64,000 nt of DNA from Terribacillus saccharophilus (GCF_002272075.1 NZ_NPBJ01000003.1:1-64000), one strand, 5' to 3'; numbered from the stretch's first letter, positions 43,584-52,659 are shown. Made by a program: numbers and translations. The notes: generated by a model not told the origin, from the letters alone.

Positions 43584-45130
43584 TTGTTCACCTGCTTATC
43601 TGTTTTGCTACCTATATTTAGTCGTTTTGCTTCTTTTTTAAGGGTGATGATCAGCGATATCACCACAAGTACCAAGATGATGGCAAATGGGAAAGCAGCA
43701 ATGATCGAGGCAGTTTGCAAAGCACCCAAACCGCCAACCCAGAGTAAGATGGCAGCAGTTGCTGATTGAATAAGTCCCCAGGTAAGTCTAACGGATTTAC
43801 TTGGGTTGATATCTCCATTGGTTGTTTGCATACCTAGAACGAAGGTAGCGGAATCGGCTGACGTGATAAAGAATGTCCCAATGAGAACAAGTGCTATTAA
43901 GGATATAATTAGCCCGCCAGGAAGGTGGGATAACATAGCGAATAATCCAACTTCCTCACCTAAAGAAGTGATATCGCTCATTAAGTCAATTCCTTCAAAG
44001 TATTCCATATGGATTCCGGTTGCTCCGAAGACTGCAAACCACATAGTACCGAAGATGGTAGGAACCAAAAGAACACCTGTTACGAACTCACGGATTGTTC
44101 GTCCTCTTGAAACGCGGGCAATAAAAGTAGCTACAAATGGAGCCCAAGCAATCCACCATGCCCAGTAGAATAATGTCCAGTCACCAATCCACGCGTTATC
44201 ACCATCATAAGGTGTTAGGCGGAGACTCCATTCGGGTAAGTTCTGTACGTACTGTCCTAAAGAAGTTGTAAAGGAACTGAAAATGAAGTTTGTTGGGCCT
44301 AAAATCAATACAGCGAGCATCAGTAGTATTGCTATGACGATATTTGCATTACTAAGTATTTTAATACCTCTATCAAGTCCGCTCAATGCCGATGTGATGA
44401 ACAATACAGTTACTACAGCGATAATAATTAATTCGAGTGTAAATGTTGGTTCTATTCCATCAAACAGATAAGATAGTCCACCGCTGATTTGGATGGCACC
44501 CAATCCTAAAGAAGTAGCAACTCCGAAGATCGTTGCGAATACAGCGATGATATCAATCGTTTTCCCTAAAGGACCAAAAATGCGTTTTCCGAAGATCGGT
44601 TCCAAGATAGCGCTAATTACGCCCCCGTTGGAATCCTTCCGGAATGTAAAATACGCAATTGCCAGAGCCAGGATAGCATAGATTGCCCATGGATGCAGCC
44701 CCCAATGGAAGAAGCTGTAGGATAGAGCGGTTGTTCCTGCCTCAGCTGTTTGCGCGTCTTCTACGATTGTTGGGGGATTATTAAAATGGTTGAGTGGTTC
44801 TGAAGCCCCCCAGAATACTAAGCCAATACCCATTCCAGCACTGAACAGCATCGCGAACCAGGATATGTAGCTGTATTCCGGCCTGTCATCAGGTTTACCT
44901 AATCTGATTTTTCCATACTTGGAGAACATGAGGAAAAAAGCAAAGCCGAGGAAAATAGTAGCTGCAATCAAATAGAACCATCCAAATTGATCGATAAGGA
45001 AGCTCTGAATAATGTTTGTTACATTCGCGGTATTTCCATTAGGTAGTATGGACTCAGGAATACTCCCCCAAATAAGGAAAGCAACTACAATTCCAATTCC
45101 CCACCAAAATACACTTGTCGTTTTCTTCAT
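43571..45130 (-). CDS. opuD: BCCT family glycine betaine transporter (OpuD-like)
   Basis: A 519-residue sodium-coupled betaine/carnitine/choline transporter with 12 predicted helices. The Gly-rich AMLFSAGMGIGLVFWGASEPL segment (sodium and betaine site) and the Trp-rich YWAWWIAWAPFVATFIARVSRGRTIREF motif are diagnostic. It imports compatible solutes under osmotic stress. The start at 45130 is preferred over a TTG two codons earlier because AAAGGA has better spacing. A sigma-B type promoter at 45206-45231 points to general-stress induction, in keeping with an osmoprotective role. Confidence 0.92.
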   Translation of the reverse strand: MKKTTSVFWWGIGIVVAFLIWGSIPESILPNGNTANVTNIIQSFLIDQFGWFYLIAATIFLGFAFFLMFSKYGKIRLGKPDDRPEYSYISWFAMLFSAGMGIGLVFWGASEPLNHFNNPPTIVEDAQTAEAGTTALSYSFFHWGLHPWAIYAILALAIAYFTFRKDSNGGVISAILEPIFGKRIFGPLGKTIDIIAVFATIFGVATSLGLGAIQISGGLSYLFDGIEPTFTLELIIIAVVTVLFITSALSGLDRGIKILSNANIVIAILLMLAVLILGPTNFIFSSFTTSLGQYVQNLPEWSLRLTPYDGDNAWIGDWTLFYWAWWIAWAPFVATFIARVSRGRTIREFVTGVLLVPTIFGTMWFAVFGATGIHMEYFEGIDLMSDITSLGEEVGLFAMLSHLPGGLIISLIALVLIGTFFITSADSATFVLGMQTTNGDINPSKSVRLTWGLIQSATAAILLWVGGLGALQTASIIAAFPFAIILVLVVISLIITLKKEAKRLNIGSKTDKQVNKTGE

Positions 45131-45205
45131 AAACAATTCCTTTCTGCTTTAAAGCTCATATAATCTTGTACAAATGACCATTATAACAATCCCTACTTCA
45201 TCTTC

Positions 45206-45231
45206 CTACCCATCCCGACAAATTAGTAAAC
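45206..45231 (-). promoter_or_regulatory. Sigma-B type promoter for opuD
   Basis: On the minus strand GTTTAC (45231-45226), 14-bp spacer, GGGTAG (45211-45206), one mismatch in each hexamer to GTTTAA/GGGTAT. It lies about 75 bp before the opuD start. Confidence 0.7.
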
Positions 45232-45278
45232 CTTAACCGGTACATTTCTCCCAAACTCGACATGATATGACCTTCTTA

Positions 45279-45308
45279 CATTACAAGTCCAAATCTTTCC
45301 TCTATAAT
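45279..45308 (+). promoter_or_regulatory. Putative promoter of the polysaccharide deacetylase gene
   Basis: A perfect -10 TATAAT at 45303-45308 with a weak -35 (CATTAC, 18 bp upstream), 32 bp before the GTG start. Confidence 0.45.
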
Positions 45309-45340
45309 GGCAGTATTATGTCAGTTTGGAGGTTTTTGTA

Positions 45341-46183
45341 GTGAAGAGATTCTTAGTATTTCCCATGCTCATCTGTTTATCCAGTATACTGATCAGCGGA
45401 TGTGCCAGTTCAGAGCAGACAAACAGCGAGTCGGAACAGACTGAAAGTACGAAGAGTGCATCTTCCGGACAGGAACAAACGAAGGAGAATGCGCAAGAAG
45501 AGAATGATGACCAGCAGGAAGCAGAGGAAAAGCAGGAAGAGGAACAGCAAGAACCGCAATATAAGGTTTCTGAAGTCTCTTCCATCGTTCCAATTGACGA
45601 TGCCAATTCGCAGGTTGCGCTACTAACTTTCGATGATGCTCCTGACAAGCATGCACTTGAAATAGCTGAATCGTTGAAGGAAGCTGATGCACCGGCAATC
45701 TTTTTTGTGAACGGTCACTTTTTGACAACAGATGAAGAGAAAGAAACATTGAAAAAAATTCATGACATGGGGTTTGCAATCGGAAACCATACATACAGTC
45801 ATGCCAACCTGAATGATTTGACTGAAGAAGAAGCAAAAGAGGAAATTATCAAAGTGAATGAACAGGTTGAAGAGATCATTGGTGAGAAACCCGAATTCTT
45901 CAGAGCACCGTTTGGAGAGAATACCGATTACAGCAGGCAGCTGGCAGAAGATGAAGGTATGACAGTAATGAACTGGACTTACGGTTATGATTGGGAGAGT
46001 CAGTACCAGGATAGTGATGCTTTAGCGGATATTATGGTTAACACGGAACTGTTAGGGAATGGTGCAAATTTGCTCATGCATGATAGAGAATGGACAGCTG
46101 CAGCTGTGCCGGACATTGTGACAGGCTTGAGAGATAAAGGCTATGAGCTTGTCGACCCGGAAACAATTAAGCGACCTTCATAA
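45341..46183 (+). CDS. Polysaccharide deacetylase (NodB-type) lipoprotein
   Basis: A 280-residue extracellular lipoprotein. Signal peptide with lipobox LISGC (Cys21), an acidic Gln/Glu/Ser-rich linker (about 22-78), then a CE4 NodB domain. Motifs: LLTFDDAP (MT1, two Asp), NHTYSHANL (MT2, HxxxxxxH-type metal site as HTYSH), RAPFGE (MT3), DWES (MT4) and LLMHD (MT5, catalytic His). It likely deacetylates peptidoglycan or another wall polymer. GTG start at 45341 with GGAGG upstream. Confidence 0.9.
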   Translation: MKRFLVFPMLICLSSILISGCASSEQTNSESEQTESTKSASSGQEQTKENAQEENDDQQEAEEKQEEEQQEPQYKVSEVSSIVPIDDANSQVALLTFDDAPDKHALEIAESLKEADAPAIFFVNGHFLTTDEEKETLKKIHDMGFAIGNHTYSHANLNDLTEEEAKEEIIKVNEQVEEIIGEKPEFFRAPFGENTDYSRQLAEDEGMTVMNWTYGYDWESQYQDSDALADIMVNTELLGNGANLLMHDREWTAAAVPDIVTGLRDKGYELVDPETIKRPS

Positions 46184-46210
46184 AAAAACTCCCCATATGG
46201 GGAGTTTTTT
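46183..46210. terminator. Bidirectional terminator before speA
   Basis: AAAAAACTCCCC/GGGGAGTTTTTT 12-bp perfect stem with an ATAT loop between convergent genes. Confidence 0.93.
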
Positions 46211-47682
46211 TATCGGAAGGCACGGTGTTCTTTAATAACTCGGATGTATTCAATTGATTCATCCATTAAACCTTGCACCGGCAAACCTGCTTCCAGATTT
46301 CGTTTAATATAGCTGATATTTTCGGCGCTAATGATTTCACCTGGAATGAAAATCGGGATTCCTGGCGGATAGACCATGATGGATTCAGCGCTGATACGAC
46401 CTTCTGCTTCTGCTAGAGGGATTGCTTCTGTATCTGCATAAAAAGCATCACGGGGACTTAAGGATAAGACAGGTATATCTGGTACAGATACCTCTATCTC
46501 GGTAGCTGAAATTTCTGCTTGATGAAGGTCTGCCAAATCTGTCAAAGCATCGATAAGCTGCTGGATTTCTTCAACTGTATCAGCCGGTGTAATCAGAAAC
46601 AGCAAGTTATACAAGTCAGAAAGTTCAACCTCGATATTTTTTTCTTTTCGCAGCCAGCGTTCTGCTTCGCTACCCGATATACCGAGCTGTTTTACAGACA
46701 CAAGAAGCTTAGTCGGATCCATAGCAAAAGCTGCCTCTGAACCAAGAATCTCCTTACCAGCACAATATAGGCCCTCTATGCTGTTAATGCCTTGCCGTGC
46801 ATCATTTGCCAGCTGTATACTATGCGAGTTCATATCCTGGCCTTTGGTAGCAAGCTGGCGGCGCGCTGCATCCAATGATGCTAGCAGAATATAAGATGTA
46901 CTCGTTGATGTGAGCATAGAAAGAACCGTCTGAACCTGTTCATGACGTACCAATCCCTCACGCAGATTCAAGATGGAGCTTTGTGTTAGTGAGCCTCCAA
47001 GCTTGTGGACACTGGTAGCGGCGAGGTCTGCTCCTGCAGCCATGGCTGAAACAGGCATTTCATCGTGAAAGTGAATGTGAACACCATGTGCTTCGTCAAC
47101 AAGAACAGGGACTTCGTAACGGTGGGATATTTCTACGATATGTGCTAAATCGGCAGCCACACCAAAGTAAGTCGGATTGATGACGAGTACAGCTTTTGCA
47201 TCCGGATTTGCTTCCAGTGCTTTTTCAACAGCTTCCGGAGTGATACCGTGTGATATACCAAGTGTGTGATCCAGCTGAGGATGCACGAAGACAGGTATCG
47301 CTCCAGAAAAGATTAGTGCGCTGGTTACAGATTTATGGACGTTCCGGGGTACGATAATCTTGTCCCCTGGTTTACATACACTCATGACCATTGCCATGAT
47401 CGGAGTACTTGTTCCCTGGACGGAAAAGAATGTATAGTCTGCTCCAAAGGCTTTGGCCGCAAGCTGCTGTGCTTCTTGGATCATCCCGTGTGGGTGATGC
47501 AAGTCGTCCAGAGGTTCTATATTTATCAAATCGATGGAAAGGGCATTCTCACCTATATATTCCGAGAATTCCTTATCCATGCCTTTTCCGGTTTTATGTC
47601 CTGGTATATGAAACTGCAATGGTTTATTCGCCGCATGCTTACGCACACCCTCGAATAGTGGTGCTTGTTCTTGTGAAAACAT
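46210..47682 (-). CDS. speA: Arginine decarboxylase (Orn/Lys/Arg decarboxylase major domain)
   Basis: A 490-residue fold-type I PLP enzyme. HIPGHKTGKG near the N-terminus, substrate and PLP residues in VQGTSTPIMAM and VDEAHGVHI, PLP lysine in ATSVHKLGGSLTQSS, and the C-terminal Orn/Arg/Lys decarboxylase domain (VYPPGIPIFIPGE). In B. subtilis SpeA makes agmatine for spermidine synthesis and lies downstream of pdhD, as here. The start at 47682 is downstream of AAAGAGGTG, with slightly long spacing. Lysine decarboxylase activity cannot be excluded from sequence. Confidence 0.9.
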   Translation of the reverse strand: MFSQEQAPLFEGVRKHAANKPLQFHIPGHKTGKGMDKEFSEYIGENALSIDLINIEPLDDLHHPHGMIQEAQQLAAKAFGADYTFFSVQGTSTPIMAMVMSVCKPGDKIIVPRNVHKSVTSALIFSGAIPVFVHPQLDHTLGISHGITPEAVEKALEANPDAKAVLVINPTYFGVAADLAHIVEISHRYEVPVLVDEAHGVHIHFHDEMPVSAMAAGADLAATSVHKLGGSLTQSSILNLREGLVRHEQVQTVLSMLTSTSTSYILLASLDAARRQLATKGQDMNSHSIQLANDARQGINSIEGLYCAGKEILGSEAAFAMDPTKLLVSVKQLGISGSEAERWLRKEKNIEVELSDLYNLLFLITPADTVEEIQQLIDALTDLADLHQAEISATEIEVSVPDIPVLSLSPRDAFYADTEAIPLAEAEGRISAESIMVYPPGIPIFIPGEIISAENISYIKRNLEAGLPVQGLMDESIEYIRVIKEHRAFR

Positions 47683-47719
47683 CTTAGCTGACACCTCTTT
47701 ATATGTTAAAAACAAAAGA

Positions 47720-47728
47720 ATTATAGCA
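47720..47728 (-). promoter_or_regulatory. Extended -10 promoter element of speA
   Basis: Minus-strand TGCTATAAT: a perfect -10 hexamer with the TGn extension about 38 bp before the speA start; no good -35. Confidence 0.5.
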
Positions 47729-48065
47729 AAACTGTATGGCGATTACTAGCGATTTTTGTACTTAGGTATATATTAGCTAAGTAAAACTTGGTACTTTAAT
47801 TTGGTTTTGATTCAGAAGTGTCAATTAATACTCTTTTTTTACAAGATAGGACTGTTTGATTGTGTATTGTGGCTATGTTTTTTATTTAATTTAAAGCGTA
47901 TTTGGAAGTTAGAATCTATGTAACTCGTCTTTAGAACAAAATCTAATAAATATAAAGACAAGGTCTGGCTGATAACCTTGCATCCATTCTGGTTTGCAAA
48001 CAGTTTGTTTTTGCCCTTCAATCGTTTATTGTCTCATATTTCTTGTCTTCCTTACCGCTTAACTT

Positions 48066-48094
48066 TTGACATATCCTGTGATTCTATATATACT
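48066..48094 (+). promoter_or_regulatory. Strong sigma-A promoter of ltaS
   Basis: Consensus TTGACA (48066-48071), 17-bp spacer, TATACT (48089-48094). A leader of about 80 bases precedes the ltaS start. Confidence 0.8.
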
Positions 48095-48181
48095 TTCTTG
48101 AAATATGTTTAAAGATGCTATGCCAAACTCAAAAACAAATATTAATAGAATAGAATGTTAGAAAGTGGGTACAACGCGATA

Positions 48182-50143
48182 ATGAAGACTAACTTATTAC
48201 AAAATAAGTATTCTATATTTTTTTCAATCGCAGTAGTTTTATTGTGGATGAAAACCTATATTGTTCAATTAACACAATTTGAATTAGGAATAGAAAATAA
48301 GCTGCAAGAATTTCTATTATTCCTTAACCCTTTGGGATCGTCATTGTTATTTTTGGGATTAGCCTTGTTATTTAAAGGTCGCAAAAAATATATAATGCTT
48401 ATGGTTATTTATTTTATAATGACGTTTCTTCTATATGCAAATGTGTTATATTACCGCTTCTTTAATGACTTTATTACGGCGCCAACTATGTTCCAGACTC
48501 AAAACTTCGGGGATGTCAGCGGTAGTGTAGGCTCATTGTTGAGAGGCTATGACTTCTTGATCTTTATCGATTTCCTGGTGTTGATTGGATTACTAGTTTT
48601 TAAGGTTATTAAAATTGAATATTACGATATGAAACGCCGCCAAGTAGCTGTTTTATTCTCTTTGGCATTAGGAGTTTCTTGTTTGAACCTTGCTTTAGCT
48701 GAAACAGATCGACCAGAATTATTAACTCGTGGGTTCGACCGTAACTATATTGTTAAGTATTTAGGGATGTACAACTATACTATTTATGATGCGGTTCAAA
48801 GTACAAAAGCATCTGCTCAAAGCGTTTTAGCGGAGAGCAACGATATGACGGAAGTGATAAATTTTACGCAAGCTAACTACGCGGAACCAAATCCAAATTA
48901 CTTTGGCGCAGCTGAAGGGAAAAACGTCATTTACCTCCATCTTGAATCTATTCAGAATTTCTTAATTGATTACAAGTTACACGGAGAAGAAGTAACACCA
49001 TTTTTAAACTCACTGACGCAAAACGAAAACACACTTTACTTTGATAATTTTTACCATCAAACAGCTCAAGGTAAAACGGCTGATGCTGAGTTTATGCTGG
49101 AAAATTCATTATATGGACTACCTCAGGGTTCAGCATTTACAACAAAGGGATTAAACACCTACCAGGCTGCGCCTGCTATTTTAGACCAGCAGGGGTATTC
49201 ATCAGCTGTCTTCCACGGGAATACAGGAAGCTTTTGGAATCGAAACGAAATCTATAAATCCTTTGGGTTTAACAATTTCTTTGATTCTTCGTTTTACGAT
49301 ATGAATCCGGAAGACTTAGCGGATTATGGACTAATGGACAAACCTTTTTTTGAGCAGTCGGAACCGCTCTTAGAAACATTACCTCAACCATTTTACGCGA
49401 AGTTCATTACAGTAACACACCATTATCCGTATCCTATTGATGAAGAGGATGCCACGATTGCACCACATACGACTGGTGATAAATCAGTAGATAATTACTT
49501 CCAAACAGCACGTTATGCGGACGAAGCATTGGAGCAGTTCTTTGCATATTTGAAAGAATCAGGATTATATGAAGATTCTATAATCGTTATGTATGGTGAT
49601 CATTACGGTATTTCAGAAAACCATAATAAAGCAATGGAAACAGTCCTAGATAAAGAAGAAATTACGCCAACTGATAATGCAACTTTACAAGAAGTACCGT
49701 TATTTATACATGCACCCGGTTTAGAAGGCGGTGTGAATCATACGTATGGCGGACAGATTGATTTGCTTCCAACACTGCTCCATTTATTAGGAGTTGAGAC
49801 AAAGGATAAAATTCAATTAGGGACAGATTTATTGTCAGAACAGCACGATCAAGTTGTTCCTTTCCGTAACGGTGGATATGTAAGTCCTGATATCACCTAT
49901 ACAGATGGTAAATACTACGATACTGCTACAGGTTTATTACTGGAAGATGAAAACCAAATACAAAAAGCTGAGGAATATCAAGAATCTGTTGAACATGAGT
50001 TATATTTATCAGATAAGGTTGTAAATGGTGATTTATTACGTTTCTATACACCGGAAAATTTTACTCCTGTGGATCGTACGAAATATAACTATGATAATGA
50101 AGAATTAGATAAAAATGAAGAGTTAGATGAAAAGGAAGAATAA
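48182..50143 (+). CDS. ltaS: Lipoteichoic acid synthase family protein (LtaS)
   Basis: A 653-residue polyglycerolphosphate polymerase: five membrane helices (to about residue 175), a linker, then an extracellular sulfatase-like domain. Catalytic and metal residues match the family: Glu255 (YLHLESIQNF), nucleophile Thr299 (TAQGKTADAEF), and Asp-His in MYGDHYG. The C-terminus has a short acidic repeat (NEELDKNEELDEKEE). The start at 48182 has only a weak ribosome site; ATG 48155 has none. Base composition is AT-richer than its neighbours. The paralogue class (LtaS, YfnI, YqgS) cannot be decided by eye. Confidence 0.9.
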   Translation: MKTNLLQNKYSIFFSIAVVLLWMKTYIVQLTQFELGIENKLQEFLLFLNPLGSSLLFLGLALLFKGRKKYIMLMVIYFIMTFLLYANVLYYRFFNDFITAPTMFQTQNFGDVSGSVGSLLRGYDFLIFIDFLVLIGLLVFKVIKIEYYDMKRRQVAVLFSLALGVSCLNLALAETDRPELLTRGFDRNYIVKYLGMYNYTIYDAVQSTKASAQSVLAESNDMTEVINFTQANYAEPNPNYFGAAEGKNVIYLHLESIQNFLIDYKLHGEEVTPFLNSLTQNENTLYFDNFYHQTAQGKTADAEFMLENSLYGLPQGSAFTTKGLNTYQAAPAILDQQGYSSAVFHGNTGSFWNRNEIYKSFGFNNFFDSSFYDMNPEDLADYGLMDKPFFEQSEPLLETLPQPFYAKFITVTHHYPYPIDEEDATIAPHTTGDKSVDNYFQTARYADEALEQFFAYLKESGLYEDSIIVMYGDHYGISENHNKAMETVLDKEEITPTDNATLQEVPLFIHAPGLEGGVNHTYGGQIDLLPTLLHLLGVETKDKIQLGTDLLSEQHDQVVPFRNGGYVSPDITYTDGKYYDTATGLLLEDENQIQKAEEYQESVEHELYLSDKVVNGDLLRFYTPENFTPVDRTKYNYDNEELDKNEELDEKEE

Positions 50144-50170
50144 TCAAGAAGGCTACTCAATGCTTTAAAC

Positions 50171-50218
50171 AAAGCCCCTGGCAGATACTTTAAATAAGTG
50201 ATCTGCCAGGGGCTTTTA
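50171..50218 (+). terminator. Terminator of ltaS
   Basis: Sixteen-bp perfect stem (50171-50186 with 50201-50216), 14-base loop, T-run. Confidence 0.93.
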
Positions 50219-50362
50219 TCATTATGTAGTATTTCTTCCGATCGTTTGAATAATAAGATCAAGATAAGATAGTCGATATACCGATTCATTCACATACAGG
50301 TTCAAATCGCATGGAAAGTTATTTTCGTGTTACACTATTATCCAGAGAAAAGGAGGGGTAGA

Positions 50363-50632
50363 ATGAGTTACAGCTATCCGATTGATGAAACTTGGACAAA
50401 AGAGGAAATCATTGATGTAGTGAATTTCTTCTCATTAGTAGAGCGGACATATGAGGATGGAATCTTGCGTGAAGACTTGCTGCTGGCCTATGATCGCTTT
50501 AAGCAGATCATACCTTCCAAGTCGGAAGAAAAGCAGATGGACGCTAAATTCCAGAAGGATTCCGGTTATTCCAGCTATAGAGCAGTAAAGAAAGCCAAGG
50601 CTGCTTCACCTGGAGAAAAAATTAGAATGTAA
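50363..50632 (+). CDS. yktA: UPF0223 family protein (YktA)
   Basis: An 89-residue soluble helical protein of the UPF0223 family (YPIDETWTKEEIIDVVNFFSLVERTYEDGI at the N-terminus). Function is unknown. AAAGGAGGGG precedes the ATG at 50363; a longer in-frame reading is not supported. In B. subtilis yktA follows speA; here ltaS is interposed. Confidence 0.88.
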   Translation: MSYSYPIDETWTKEEIIDVVNFFSLVERTYEDGILREDLLLAYDRFKQIIPSKSEEKQMDAKFQKDSGYSSYRAVKKAKAASPGEKIRM

Positions 50633-50633
50633 A

Positions 50634-50668
50634 AAAATCCCCATCCTGATTCAGGAAGGGGATTTTTT
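50634..50668. terminator. Bidirectional terminator between yktA and yktB
   Basis: AATCCCC-TCCTG pairs with CAGGA-GGGGATT with small internal mismatch, flanked by A7 and T6. Confidence 0.88.
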
Positions 50669-50671
50669 ATA

Positions 50672-51295
50672 TTAAGCAGGTTCAAAAGCTGCCTGTTCAT
50701 AAAGAATGGCTGTATGTTTCAGTACATCCTGACATACTTTAAGGAATGCTTCTTTGGAAGCAAGTGCAGGGTCATCGGGCTGTAGATGGACACCGCAGAC
50801 AAGTTCTGCTTTTTTGACATGCTGCAGCCGGTCTGCAATTTTGTCGTAAAGCTCATCAGTAATCGGAGAAGCATCCGGTTTCATATGATCCATTGACCAC
50901 ACGTAGCGGGACGGGATGGAATTTAGAATCTGTGTTTTTGCCTCTGCCATTTTATAGCCGACTGTTTCCTTCAATGGACTTTCATAAATAAGTGCAAATT
51001 GCACGAATACATGTGTACCCCAAAGTCCGATTTGGAAATGAGGCAGTTTCTTATATCCGCGTTTGCTGGAAGCAAGAGCGGACCATGTGTCGTTCGGTGC
51101 GTTCTTCGTGCGGCGAGCATGCTTGGCTACATGGACATACATATCATGATCGGTTACTTGCTCTGCATATGGAGCTAGTTCTGTTGCAAGCATCTCCAAT
51201 TTTGGAGAAAGACGACTGCGCAGCACTTCCATTCTTTCATCTAAACCATCTATTGTAAAAACATCGAAATCTTCTTTTGTGAATAATGCGGTCAT
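50672..51295 (-). CDS. yktB: YktB family protein (DUF1054)
   Basis: A 207-residue soluble protein of the DUF1054/UPF0637 family (FTKEDFDVFTIDGLDERM at the start, then YVHVAKHARRTKNAPNDTW and LWGTHVFVQFALIYESP). The role is unknown. The start at 51295 has AAGGAGTGACACGA upstream; the longer reading is rejected. Gene order yktA, yktB, ykzI, yktC equals B. subtilis. Confidence 0.88.
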   Translation of the reverse strand: MTALFTKEDFDVFTIDGLDERMEVLRSRLSPKLEMLATELAPYAEQVTDHDMYVHVAKHARRTKNAPNDTWSALASSKRGYKKLPHFQIGLWGTHVFVQFALIYESPLKETVGYKMAEAKTQILNSIPSRYVWSMDHMKPDASPITDELYDKIADRLQHVKKAELVCGVHLQPDDPALASKEAFLKVCQDVLKHTAILYEQAAFEPA

Positions 51296-51439
51296 TCGTG
51301 TCACTCCTTGCTGAAATCTTCCTTCATCATACCCGTCCAATAGTTAAAATGCAAGCGAGGAAAGGTTTACAAACCGCATAGCAGTGGTAAAAAAGAAACA
51401 ACTTGATAGATGGTATAAATAGAATAGGAGGAGATCAAG

Positions 51440-51628
51440 ATGCGTGATGTAATGGAAGCCTTACGTAAAAGGGAAGCACAAGAGAAGGTGCCTGCTATAC
51501 GTCTTGAGATCGATTATTTTCTAGTTACTTTGTCTGATGCTATGCAGGAGGAAGATGAGATTGCAGTGAAGGAAGCAAAAGCGAAGCTTCGTGTACTCAG
51601 CGAGCAATTGAATCGGTTCGAATCGTGA
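51440..51628 (+). CDS. ykzI: Small helical protein (YkzI-like)
   Basis: A 62-residue charged protein, wholly helical by pattern (ALRKREAQEKVPAIRLEIDYFLVTL...VKEAKAKLRVLSEQL). No known function. AGGAGGAG precedes the ATG. Its size and place between yktB and yktC agree with B. subtilis ykzI; the name rests mainly on position. Confidence 0.75.
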   Translation: MRDVMEALRKREAQEKVPAIRLEIDYFLVTLSDAMQEEDEIAVKEAKAKLRVLSEQLNRFES

Positions 51629-51666
51629 ACTATTTGTGATAAGCTAGTGGAAAGAATGGGGGGCAC

Positions 51667-52470
51667 ATGATGGAGCAATCAATGAAACATACATTGCATA
51701 AGCAAGCGCAACAGTGGGTGCTGGAAGCAGGACAGCTTATCAAAGAGAAGATGGATGAACCATTGGAGATCATGACAAAGTCAAGCCCGAAAGATCTTGT
51801 AACAAAGATGGATAAAGCAGTTGAGTCTTTCTTTTTGGAAAGAATACGTGAAAACTACCCATCGCATAAAGTGTTAGGGGAGGAAGGTATCGGAGAAGCT
51901 GTTTCCGAAACGAAAGGTACAGTCTGGATAATCGATCCGATAGACGGTACGATGAATTTTGTCCATCAGAAGTCGAATTTCGCTATTTCAATAGGAATTA
52001 TACATGACGGTATTGCGGAAATCGGGGTAATTTATAATGTAATGGAGGATACGCTTTATCATGCAATGCGTGGCGAAGGGGCGTTCAAGGGTGACTTTCA
52101 GCTGCCAAAGCTTCCCGAAAAGACGCTTGATCAATCGATCATCGAGCTGAATCATTTCTGGCTCTGCCCAAACCGTCGGGTGAATGAAGAAAAGCTGCAG
52201 CAGCTCGTCTATCGCGCAATGGGAACTCGAGCATATGGATCAGCAGCGTTGGAGCTTGCTTTTCTGGCTGAGGGGATTACGGATGCTTACTTAACCTTCA
52301 GTCTGCAGCCATGGGATTATGCTGGGGGCTTTGTAATACTGCAGGAAGTAGGAGGAAAACTGACTGATGCAACAGGCGAGTCCGTCGATTTCCTGAATAA
52401 GACGACAGTAGTCGCAGCAAATAGCAGCATTCACGAAGAATTAATCAAGGATTATATCGAATTGAAATAA
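51667..52470 (+). CDS. yktC: Inositol monophosphatase family protein (YktC/SuhB-like)
   Basis: A 267-residue Mg2+-dependent, lithium-sensitive-type phosphatase. Metal motifs: KSSPKDLVTKMDKAVE, GEEG (metal Glu), the diagnostic WIIDPIDGTMNF, and the second motif LQPWDYAGGFVILQEVGG. Probable substrate is inositol-1-phosphate or a related sugar phosphate. Two adjacent ATGs (51667 and 51670) follow GGGGGG; either is possible. It ends at a shared terminator. Confidence 0.92.
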   Translation: MMEQSMKHTLHKQAQQWVLEAGQLIKEKMDEPLEIMTKSSPKDLVTKMDKAVESFFLERIRENYPSHKVLGEEGIGEAVSETKGTVWIIDPIDGTMNFVHQKSNFAISIGIIHDGIAEIGVIYNVMEDTLYHAMRGEGAFKGDFQLPKLPEKTLDQSIIELNHFWLCPNRRVNEEKLQQLVYRAMGTRAYGSAALELAFLAEGITDAYLTFSLQPWDYAGGFVILQEVGGKLTDATGESVDFLNKTTVVAANSSIHEELIKDYIELK

Positions 52471-52495
52471 AAAAGACGGGTTAGCCCGTCTTTTT
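52471..52495. terminator. Bidirectional terminator between yktC and ylaF
   Basis: AAAAGACGGG/CCCGTCTTTT with a TTAG loop; the 3' end touches the ylaF stop codon. Confidence 0.88.
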
Positions 52496-52659
52496 CACTG
52501 TCCTTTTCGTTTAGCGAAGATACCGGCACCCATAATGAAGAAACCGGCGATGATCGCGACTGTCATTAAGCCATAGTTTTGGTAGCTGATCGTCACGCCT
52601 GCTGCTACGAAGCAAGCAATAACTAATATTGCTGTCAGTAAAGCTAATCCCTTTGACAT
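52495..52659 (-). CDS. ylaF: Small two-helix membrane protein (YlaF-like, DUF5325)
   Basis: A 54-residue minus-strand gene too short for many ORF calls. Two hydrophobic helices (LALLTAILVIACFVAAGVTI and LMTVAIIAGFFIMGAGIF) joined by SYQNYG and ending in a basic tail (AKRKGQ). GAGGTGAAACG precedes the ATG at 52659. The sequence pattern and position next to ylaI agree with B. subtilis YlaF. Function unknown. Confidence 0.8.
   Translation of the reverse strand: MSKGLALLTAILVIACFVAAGVTISYQNYGLMTVAIIAGFFIMGAGIFAKRKGQ

Larger units (their letters stand above)
47683..48181. other. AT-rich 499-bp intergenic region between speA and ltaS
   Basis: Visibly richer in A/T than its surroundings. It holds an extended -10 for speA on the minus strand (TGCTATAAT, 47728-47720) and a strong plus-strand promoter for ltaS (48066-48094). 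No ORF with a ribosome site, RNA gene or repeat was recognised in the ~340 bases between them. Confidence 0.6.

Noticed and set aside
47839-48021. 60-residue minus-strand ORF in the AT-rich speA-ltaS gap
   Set aside because: No ribosome site and composition typical of random AT-rich sequence.
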